A stretch of DNA of 5,189 nucleotides, taken from NCBI GenBank assembly GCA_964444375.1, contig CAYUGX010000328.1, positions 1 through 5,189 on the forward strand, read 5' to 3'. A program made the position numbers and the translations under genes. Positions 1-5,189 of the stretch are shown here, piece by piece. Position 1 is the stretch's first letter; each line of letters begins with the position of its first letter. Source of the DNA: JABHCC01 sp964444375. Lineage in GTDB: Bacteria; Bacteroidota; Bacteroidia; Bacteroidales; UBA12481. Below the pieces are notes generated by a model. It was not told the DNA's origin. It did not search any database and saw nothing but the letters and a program-made list of their open reading frames with translations.

Positions 1-2417
1 TGCAGATCCTGGTTCATGTCGTTGAAATAATCGCTATATCCCGCCATTCGTACTAAAAGATCCTTATATTCTTCGGGATGTTCCTGTGCAGCATACAGCG
101 TAGCAGTATCTACGATATTGAACTGGACGTGGTGACCACCCAGGCTGAAATAGCTTCTAATCAGCTGACCCAGTCGGGTTACGTCTTCATCTCGTTTCAA
201 CAGGCTTGGCAAGAATCGCAAATTCAGCAGCGTGCCACCCGACTTTGACTGGTCAAGCTTTCCCAGTGAGCGTATCACTGCCGTAGGCCCGTGTGTATCT
301 GCACCATGGGATGGTGAAGTTCCATCAGAGATAGATTTTCGGGCAAAACGGCCATTTGGAGTCGCTCCAAGCACGATACCAAAATAAATGTGACAGGTAG
401 TTGACAACATATTCAGATGAAAAGTCTCTCCCTTGGTGTTGGGTTTGCCGTCGATCGCCTTGAACAAATCGTCATAAATCCTAACAGCCAGCGTGTCGGC
501 TTCCTCATCATCATTCCCGAAAAAAGGCGTACGGTTCAGGATAAACTGACGCATTTTTTCATTGCCTTTGAAATTGTCTTCCAGCGCATCCAGCATATCC
601 TGCCAGCTGTATTTCTGGTTTTCGATCACATGTTTCTTTAGTGACATCAGGCTGTCAGTTACAGTTCCCAATCCAGTACACTGTATGTAATTCGTATTGT
701 AACGCGGACCACCATCATAATAGTCTCTCCCTTTTGCAATACAATCATCAATCACCACCGACAGGAAAGGAGCTGGAGCGTTCTTGGCGAACATGCGGTC
801 GATATAATTACTTACCCTAACCTTGGTTTCGACAATGTAGTTCAATTGCTTGATGAAAGCCTCATAGACTTGCACAAAAGTGGTCCATTCACGAGGATCT
901 CCACAATCAATTCCAGCCATTTTTCCACCTACTGGGTCTAAACCCCGATTGAGCGTGATTTCCAGAACTTTAGGTACATTTAAATAACCCGTCAAAAGAA
1001 AAGCTTCTTTACCAAAAGCACCCACTTCGATACAGCCTGAGCAACCGCCTTCGCGGGCATCCTGCAGAGATTTGCCCATATTCACCATTTCCATGATGTA
1101 CTGATCGGGATTGAATACGGAAGGGTAGCCATGTCCCTGCCGGATGACCTTTGTCGCAGCATGCAGGAATTTATCCGGTGTTCGAGAACTGATATGCACT
1201 GAATTCCCTGGTTGCAGGATGTGTAGTTCTTCAATAATCTCAAGCATGATGTAAGACACAGCACTGACCCCATCGCTGCCATCCGGTTTTACGCCCCCGA
1301 TATTGATATTGGTGAAATCGTTATAGGTTCCGCTCTCTTTGGCCGTTATGCCCACTTTGGGTGGAGCGGGTTGGTTATTCACCTTGATCCAAAAGCAGGA
1401 AAGTAATTCTTTTGCTTCTTCTTTGGTCAGCGACCCTTCAGCTACTTCCCGATCAAAAAAGGGCGTCAGGTGTTGATCGAAATGTCCGGGATTCATGGCA
1501 TCCCAACCATTCAATTCGGTGATAGTACCCAGATGAACAAACCAATACATCTGGATGGCTTCCCAGAAGTTTCGCGGTGCATTTGCGGGAACCCATCGAC
1601 ACACTTCAGCTATTTTAAGGAGCTCAGCTTTGCGTTGTTCATTTTGCTCATTGTCAGCCATTTTTTTAGCCAGGTCGGCATGCCGTTCTGCAAAAACGAT
1701 AGCCGCATCACAGGCAATATCCATGGCCTTCAATTGCTCGGCCTTGTCAGTCGCTTCTGAGTCATTCAGATAATCCAATGAATCCAGGTGTGCTTTTATA
1801 TCTGCCTTGAAATCAAGCATCCCTTTCCGGTAGAGTTTACCGTCGAGTGTGGTATGCCCCGGTGCCCGTTGCTCCATGAATTCAGTGAAAACTCCAGCTT
1901 CATAGGCATTTCGCCACTCTTGAGGCACATGATTGAAAATCCTTTCGCGCATCGTTCGTCCTTGCCAATAAGGAATCACCTCTTTGGCATAGGTTTCCAT
2001 GTCTTTGTCGGCAACCAGGTAGCGCTGCTGATCACGAGTATTGAGCACTTCAAAATCCTCCACTGAATGACAGGTCAGTTCAGGAAAAGTAGGCACTGCC
2101 TTGGGCACTGGTCCTCGTTCACCAACAATCAATTCGTCATCACCGATATACAGTGTTTTCTTTTGACAATGATCAAGAAACTGCAAGGCTCGCATCACCG
2201 GCACAGAGTACTTGCCATTATTCTCTTTATAGAAAGCTGTTTGATGCAAGGCCCTTTCAATCGAGATCGAAGGCTCTGTTTCAACACTCAGCTTACGAAG
2301 CCGTTGGATGCGCTCATTCATTCCGGGCCCTAATTGCCCGTTTTCGAGTGGTGTATAAAAGTTACCTTGCGCGTTCGCTTGACGTTCTGGCATGCAGGAT
2401 AATTCGGGAGAATTCAT
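1..2417 (-). CDS. hypD: trans-4-hydroxy-L-proline dehydratase, glycyl radical enzyme (C-terminus cut by window edge)
   Basis: An uninterrupted frame of 805 codons runs from ATG at 2417 off the left edge. It is a glycyl radical enzyme of the pyruvate formate-lyase superfamily: a PFL-like barrel (about residues 34-680), then the glycyl radical domain. The active-site Cys462 lies in GCSGCIEVGAFGKE with Glu464, and the radical Gly793 lies in RMAGYSDYF. Compared from memory with Clostridioides difficile HypD, the substrate-site residues F152, D278, S334, F340, C434, E436, Y450, T645 and G765 correspond to F180, D306, S362, F368, C462, E464, Y478, T673 and G793, all offset by exactly 28. Family knowledge: HypD dehydrates trans-4-hydroxy-L-proline to pyrroline-5-carboxylate in the cytoplasm, is oxygen-sensitive, and needs the radical-SAM activase HypE. 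The family length (~789 residues) implies about 12 residues are missing here. The first 32 residues have no counterpart in HypD, and ATG 2321 (Met33, just before NERIQRLRKL) is an alternative start. Another glycyl radical dehydratase or decarboxylase is possible but less likely. Confidence 0.9.
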   Translation of the reverse strand, partial: MNSPELSCMPERQANAQGNFYTPLENGQLGPGMNERIQRLRKLSVETEPSISIERALHQTAFYKENNGKYSVPVMRALQFLDHCQKKTLYIGDDELIVGERGPVPKAVPTFPELTCHSVEDFEVLNTRDQQRYLVADKDMETYAKEVIPYWQGRTMRERIFNHVPQEWRNAYEAGVFTEFMEQRAPGHTTLDGKLYRKGMLDFKADIKAHLDSLDYLNDSEATDKAEQLKAMDIACDAAIVFAERHADLAKKMADNEQNEQRKAELLKIAEVCRWVPANAPRNFWEAIQMYWFVHLGTITELNGWDAMNPGHFDQHLTPFFDREVAEGSLTKEEAKELLSCFWIKVNNQPAPPKVGITAKESGTYNDFTNINIGGVKPDGSDGVSAVSYIMLEIIEELHILQPGNSVHISSRTPDKFLHAATKVIRQGHGYPSVFNPDQYIMEMVNMGKSLQDAREGGCSGCIEVGAFGKEAFLLTGYLNVPKVLEITLNRGLDPVGGKMAGIDCGDPREWTTFVQVYEAFIKQLNYIVETKVRVSNYIDRMFAKNAPAPFLSVVIDDCIAKGRDYYDGGPRYNTNYIQCTGLGTVTDSLMSLKKHVIENQKYSWQDMLDALEDNFKGNEKMRQFILNRTPFFGNDDEEADTLAVRIYDDLFKAIDGKPNTKGETFHLNMLSTTCHIYFGIVLGATPNGRFARKSISDGTSPSHGADTHGPTAVIRSLGKLDQSKSGGTLLNLRFLPSLLKRDEDVTRLGQLIRSYFSLGGHHVQFNIVDTATLYAAQEHPEEYKDLLVRMAGYSDYFNDMNQDL

Positions 2418-2462
2418 GGAATAGAGATTTGTTGATTGTACAAGTAAGATCAGAGATGTCAA

Positions 2463-2500
2463 TGGGATTTCGTCCCGGTGCCCGGGACTGGGATTTCGTC
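2463..2500. repeat. 12-mer direct repeat bracketing a perfect 7-bp hairpin
   Basis: TGGGATTTCGTC occurs at 2463-2474 and again at 2489-2500, 26 bases apart; a shorter copy, TGGGATT, follows at 2511-2517. Between and overlapping the copies is a perfect inverted repeat, GTCCCGG (2472-2478), loop TGC, CCGGGAC (2482-2488). The stem is GC-rich, unlike the surrounding sequence. No T-run follows it on either strand, so it is not an obvious intrinsic terminator. The form resembles a dispersed REP-like intergenic element, but only one copy is visible here and that reading is inference. Confidence 0.7.
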
Positions 2501-2526
2501 GCTTCGCTCCTGGGATTGGGTTATTG

Positions 2527-2542
2527 GGTTAATAGGTTAACC
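2527..2542. repeat. Short perfect inverted repeat (GGTTAA / TTAACC)
   Basis: GGTTAA at 2527-2532, loop TAGG, TTAACC at 2537-2542. It sits where a G-rich stretch (GGG at 2512, 2518 and 2526) changes into a C-rich heptad repeat on the plus strand. The two flanks could partly pair, GGGTT against AACCC units, extending this into a longer imperfect fold-back in the hypD leader RNA. Confidence 0.55.
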
Positions 2543-2582
2543 TTGCACCCTGAACCCTGAACCCAGCACCTTGAACCCTACA
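2541..2582. repeat. Degenerate 7-base tandem repeat, six units
   Basis: Six consecutive heptads on the plus strand: CCTTGCA, CCCTGAA, CCCTGAA, CCCAGCA, CCTTGAA, CCCTACA; the following bases CCTAAG fade out of the pattern. Two units are identical and the others differ at one to three positions. On the minus strand, which is the transcribed sense for hypD, this gives four GGG runs and resembles a telomere-type G-rich repeat, though one loop would be 11 bases. No function can be read from the sequence. Confidence 0.7.
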
Positions 2583-2658
2583 CCTAAGAAATTAGGCACT
2601 CAAACAAGCGCTGATGGTGCTTCAACAAACTATGGGTATATGTTGCTGACATACACCA

Positions 2659-2666
2659 CAAATATA
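2659..2666 (-). promoter_or_regulatory. Possible Bacteroidota -7 promoter element for hypD
   Basis: The minus strand reads TATATTTG, a full match to the TAnnTTTG -7 consensus known for Bacteroidota housekeeping promoters. It lies just after the lipoprotein stop and would give hypD a leader of about 240 bases. No good TTTG/TTG -33 element is seen 18-21 bases upstream, and the region is AT-rich, so a chance match is quite possible. Confidence 0.25.
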
Positions 2667-2690
2667 AATATTTTGAATTAAATCTGCGTT

Positions 2691-4376
2691 TTAAAACAAC
2701 GCGCAGGTTTCCTCATCAAGGGCAATACTGTAAATCACATTATCACCACTTTGAGTTACACTAACACCCCAGGCATCTGGATTGTCTGATGTAACGTTGT
2801 AATTCGCATCCACAGAAATTTTGCCCTCAAAAGTTTGACCCCGATAAGTCGTTCTGACCCAATAATCAGCTGGAACCGGGAGATTGCAAACTTCTATCTC
2901 ACCATTTCTAACCCATCCTAAATACTGATACTGTGCAGACTCGCTGCTTTTGTAATATACTGGTATTGACGGCTTTATCTCGACATTTGGGTTATCTTGA
3001 CAGGTGCCGATAAAGTTAAATACTTTGTGAAAATCATTTCCAGGTAGGCTCACTGAAATAGTTGTTCTGTTTGCCGTATTTTCGTTGGGGTATGTTACCT
3101 GGTCACACAGATCCTGGATTAGTGTCCGGCCTATTTCGTTTCGTTGGTAATACCAATCCCAATAGTTCTTATAGGCTACTAAATTTGCTTGCATACCCAT
3201 TGGTGCCAAATAGAACTTGACGATGTCATCACAAATTCTACCTACTTTTCTACGAATGATAGTTCCGTTTTGCATGATCTCCAGGCCAAAATACAGACAT
3301 GGATCACATTTTGTGCGGCCAAGAATATCCACCCAGATTCCGTATCGACAACTACTCCAGTAGAAGTCCAGATTCCACCAGGTCAGGTGGTTAATTTTTG
3401 ATTTAGCAACGAGTTTTCCGCCTGATTTCAAATCTGGGGTAACCACAACATCATCTTCCCAGTTCCAGATACCGGTATCTTCATCATAACTCCAAAGTGG
3501 AACCACATCACCAGCTTGTATCTCCTCTCCTGTTTCTGGATTCACTGTGCCTTCGGGAATAGCCAGTTGCATCGCGATATCTTCTGTGAACTTTTCAGCT
3601 GAACGGCCCTGCTCATCGGTAATCTCGATGCTGGCGAAGCTGACTGAAACAAAAGAACCATCCTCAACTGTACCGTCTGGCTGAGTAACTGTTGGTTCGA
3701 TCCCACCCGGCAGGGCATCCTCAATTCCCTCCTCCTGCGGATCAAAGAAAACAATTTCAACGGTCAGTTCGCCTTCAAGGGGTTCGCCCTCTTTCGTCAA
3801 CAATTGGGTCCCTTGCGAGATTTCAAGAACCACTTCTTCCTGATCCGTTTTTATTTCTGTATCCTCAACAATAATTCCATTTGACACTTCCTCTTCCTTA
3901 ATCTCATACACCACTACCCCATCCCCAGGATCTGCAATCTGAAACATATCCACTTCATAAAAGGAGGGGCCCTCTTGCGTGATCACGACATTCTTGGTGG
4001 TAGCCACATAGCCATCTGCCTCTATGAGAAAATGAAAGCGAATGGGATCCTCCGCACTAGGCTCCTTACTGAACGGATCAATATAAACCATACAGTTGTC
4101 CGTAACTGATAAACTCTCTATGATATTCCCATCAAAATCCACGATCATGTCCTTATCGGGGCCCATGGGTGTTAACTTCACTACAGTATTGTCATTTGAT
4201 CCAATGGGCTCATTTGTTTTCCCATCAGTAAAGTCAATACTTACCAGCGTATTAAAAATGTCGAGACTAAGTGACATTTGTAAATCATCCATGTCTATTT
4301 CGGGCTGTTTACATCCAGTTATTGCCACAATACTCAGGATGATCCCAAAGGTTACAATTTGTCTAAGGTGCTTCAT
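2691..4376 (-). CDS. Secreted lipoprotein with C-terminal eight-cysteine domain, function unknown
   Basis: 561 residues from ATG 4376. This start was chosen because MKHLRQ followed by a hydrophobic run and the lipobox ITGC (Cys22) makes a standard lipoprotein signal peptide; an in-frame ATG at 4436 would add 20 residues before it. After Cys22 comes an acidic stretch. Residues ~36-150 look like a beta-sandwich domain, and ~165-335 form an acidic beta-rich module ending in PLWSYDEDTGIWNWED (293-308) and HLTWWNLD (330-337), a pattern I associate with extracellular beta modules of Bacteroidota surface proteins. Residues ~338-561 hold Cys343, 357, 360, 382, 424, 459, 497 and 558, plus KCDPC and NYWDWYYQRNEIGR. 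All eight cysteines recur in the neighbouring gene, which suggests disulfides outside the cytoplasm; the only other mature-part cysteine besides the lipidated one is Cys95. No catalytic motif and no type IX sorting domain are evident. Likely membrane-anchored in the periplasm or at the surface; the role is unknown. Confidence 0.85.
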   Translation of the reverse strand: MKHLRQIVTFGIILSIVAITGCKQPEIDMDDLQMSLSLDIFNTLVSIDFTDGKTNEPIGSNDNTVVKLTPMGPDKDMIVDFDGNIIESLSVTDNCMVYIDPFSKEPSAEDPIRFHFLIEADGYVATTKNVVITQEGPSFYEVDMFQIADPGDGVVVYEIKEEEVSNGIIVEDTEIKTDQEEVVLEISQGTQLLTKEGEPLEGELTVEIVFFDPQEEGIEDALPGGIEPTVTQPDGTVEDGSFVSVSFASIEITDEQGRSAEKFTEDIAMQLAIPEGTVNPETGEEIQAGDVVPLWSYDEDTGIWNWEDDVVVTPDLKSGGKLVAKSKINHLTWWNLDFYWSSCRYGIWVDILGRTKCDPCLYFGLEIMQNGTIIRRKVGRICDDIVKFYLAPMGMQANLVAYKNYWDWYYQRNEIGRTLIQDLCDQVTYPNENTANRTTISVSLPGNDFHKVFNFIGTCQDNPNVEIKPSIPVYYKSSESAQYQYLGWVRNGEIEVCNLPVPADYWVRTTYRGQTFEGKISVDANYNVTSDNPDAWGVSVTQSGDNVIYSIALDEETCALF

Positions 4377-4392
4377 GATATAGTTGGTAGAT

Positions 4393-4417
4393 TTCCTTAT
4401 AAAGTAAGGAATTTTTT
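4393..4417 (+). terminator. AT-rich stem-loop with T-run on plus strand
   Basis: TTCCTTA (4393-4399), loop TAAAG, TAAGGAA (4405-4411), then six T (4412-4417). This is the form of a weak intrinsic terminator read on the plus strand, opposite to all genes here. On the minus strand the same hairpin sits in the lipoprotein leader, with A6 before it and no T-run after it. It may stop antisense transcripts or structure the leader. The AAGGA within it is 17 bases from the ATG, too far for a normal Shine-Dalgarno sequence. Confidence 0.35.
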
Positions 4418-4456
4418 GACTATATCCGTTGATCAAACAGGTAATCTCTCTAAAAC

Positions 4457-5189
4457 TTATAATTCGTCACAGGTTGTTTTTGGCAGATTGATCGTATAGA
4501 TAACATGAATTCCACTTTGCGTTACTATAATTGTTTCATCATAGTCTAGTGTAAGTGTATAATCAGCATTTATAGTAACATGCCAATAGTGGGATTCTCC
4601 TCGATAATCAAATTTAAACCAATAGGTACCTGGTTGAAGATTACACAACTCAATTTCACCATTGCGAATCCAACCCAAATAAGAATATCTGATGGTTTTA
4701 TAGGTATCATCACTACCTCTCGGAACTCCATAATATGCTGGTAGTGAGGGCCTGACTTCTACATCATCTCTGCCTGGACACACTCCAATAAATCTGAAAA
4801 TCTTATGGAAATCACTTGTGGGCGTGGTCACTGTTATCGAAGTTCTATTTGCATTGCTGTTGTTTGGATAGGGTACCTGGTCACATAAATTAGTAATGGT
4901 TGTTCGTCCAATCTCGTTTCGTTTGTAATACCAGTCCCAATAATTCATATAAGCTACCAGAACTCCTCCAGTGCCCTGAGGGGCGAGGTAGAATTTAATT
5001 GTTTCATCACATATTCGCCCGACTTTTCGTCTGATTACCGAACCGTTACGTGTAATCTCCAAACCAAAATACAAGCAGGGATCACATTTGCTCCGACCTT
5101 GGACATCCACCCATATCCCATAGCGACAAGAATTCCAAAAGAAATCGAGGTTCCACCAACTCAAATGTTTGATCATGGCTTTTGCCACT
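4457..5189 (-). CDS. Paralogous eight-cysteine secreted protein (N-terminus beyond window edge)
   Basis: About 244 codons end at TAA 4459-4457. The frame is open to the right edge, and the GTG near 5188 is an internal valine: VAKAMIKHLSWWNLDFFW aligns directly with VAKSKINHLTWWNLDFYW, residues 323-340 of the downstream lipoprotein. By hand count, about 80 of 106 residues are identical from WWN to ANRT; similarity falls in the last ~100 residues, where this copy also has about seven extra residues near VPRGSDD. All eight cysteines, KCDPC, the RRKVGRICD motif and NYWDWYYKRNEIGR are kept, and both proteins end three residues after the last cysteine. The missing N-terminal part is probably also a lipoprotein, but that is inference. 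The last part (LQPGTYWFKFDYRG and onward) has the strand pattern of Cna-B or carboxypeptidase-regulatory beta-sandwiches. The function is unknown; the start is 80 bases upstream of its paralogue's ATG on the same strand, so co-transcription is plausible. Confidence 0.85.
   Translation of the reverse strand, partial: VAKAMIKHLSWWNLDFFWNSCRYGIWVDVQGRSKCDPCLYFGLEITRNGSVIRRKVGRICDETIKFYLAPQGTGGVLVAYMNYWDWYYKRNEIGRTTITNLCDQVPYPNNSNANRTSITVTTPTSDFHKIFRFIGVCPGRDDVEVRPSLPAYYGVPRGSDDTYKTIRYSYLGWIRNGEIELCNLQPGTYWFKFDYRGESHYWHVTINADYTLTLDYDETIIVTQSGIHVIYTINLPKTTCDEL

Larger units (their letters stand above)
2418..2690. other. Non-coding gap with clustered short repeats
   Basis: These 273 bases separate the lipoprotein stop from the hypD start. 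I find no credible gene on either strand. The part nearest the lipoprotein (about 2583-2690) is AT-rich and holds one promoter-like match. The part nearest hypD (2463-2582) is packed with a repeated 12-mer, two short perfect hairpins and a 7-base tandem repeat, each listed separately. If transcription of hypD starts near 2655, all these repeats would lie in its 5' leader. No clear Shine-Dalgarno sequence precedes ATG 2417, which is common in Bacteroidota. Confidence 0.8.

Noticed and set aside
417..641. Plus-strand open frames between 417 and 2560, including a 135-codon one at 2153-2560
   Set aside because: They lie opposite the intact HypD frame, whose residues match a known enzyme over its whole length, and their translations show no recognisable family pattern. 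The 2153-2560 frame also runs through the non-coding repeats.
2541..2582. Heptad repeat as a CRISPR array or true telomere
   Set aside because: Units are 7 bases with no spacers, and the array is internal, short and degenerate.
2691..2702. C-terminal CALF of the lipoprotein as a CAAX prenylation box
   Set aside because: Prenylation boxes are eukaryotic; the paralogue ends CDEL, and the cysteine fits the conserved disulfide set.
2684..2706. CTGCG...CGCAG hairpin overlapping the lipoprotein stop codon, as an intrinsic terminator
   Set aside because: The stem is only 5 bp with a 13-base loop, and no T-run follows on the minus strand, so it does not support a terminator call.
3189..4383. Open frames overlapping the lipoprotein on either strand (3189-3401, 3542-3760, 3692-3874, 4096-4383)
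   Set aside because: They are shadows of the 561-residue frame, which has a signal peptide, a lipobox and a conserved paralogue.
4377..4436. Start of the lipoprotein at ATG 4436 (20 residues longer)
   Set aside because: It would place charged and polar residues before an otherwise standard lipoprotein signal peptide that begins exactly at ATG 4376, and it would bring the terminator-like hairpin into the coding region.
5186..5188. GTG at 5188 as the real start of the right-hand gene
   Set aside because: The paralogue shows homologous protein sequence continuing through this point (VAK aligned with VAK), so the codon is an internal valine and the gene runs past the window edge.

Overview
This window most likely comes from a member of the Bacteroidota. 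The reasons are a lipoprotein with a Bacteroidota-like architecture, weak or absent Shine-Dalgarno sequences, moderate GC and one TAnnTTTG-type promoter match. This is an inference from style, as there is no rRNA or marker gene. All three real genes lie on the minus strand and so read from right to left. Two of them are cut by the window edges.

Layout in the direction of transcription. (1) 5189-4457 is the C-terminal part of a cysteine-rich secreted protein whose start lies beyond the right edge. (2) An 80-base gap holds a stem-loop followed by six T on the plus strand. (3) 4376-2691 is a complete 561-residue lipoprotein. Its last ~230 residues are a clear paralogue of gene 1, with eight cysteines conserved in the same order, so the two genes are a tandem duplication. 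(4) A 273-base non-coding gap holds a perfect stem-loop, a repeated 12-mer, a degenerate 7-base tandem repeat and a possible fold-back. (5) 2417-1 is a glycyl radical enzyme, open to the left edge and lacking only about its last dozen residues. It matches trans-4-hydroxy-L-proline dehydratase (HypD) at every active-site position I could place, with a constant numbering offset of 28.

How the genes work together: HypD points to anaerobic use of hydroxyproline (from collagen or plant cell-wall protein), giving pyrroline-5-carboxylate and then proline. Its activating radical-SAM enzyme (HypE) is not in the window and would be expected beyond the left edge. Nothing in the sequence links the two surface proteins to hydroxyproline use beyond adjacency and shared strand, and the 273-base gap argues against tight operon coupling. 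The least familiar element is the eight-cysteine C-terminal domain shared by the two lipoprotein-type genes; I do not recognise it as a named family. I see no tRNA, rRNA, CRISPR array, transposase or phage gene.
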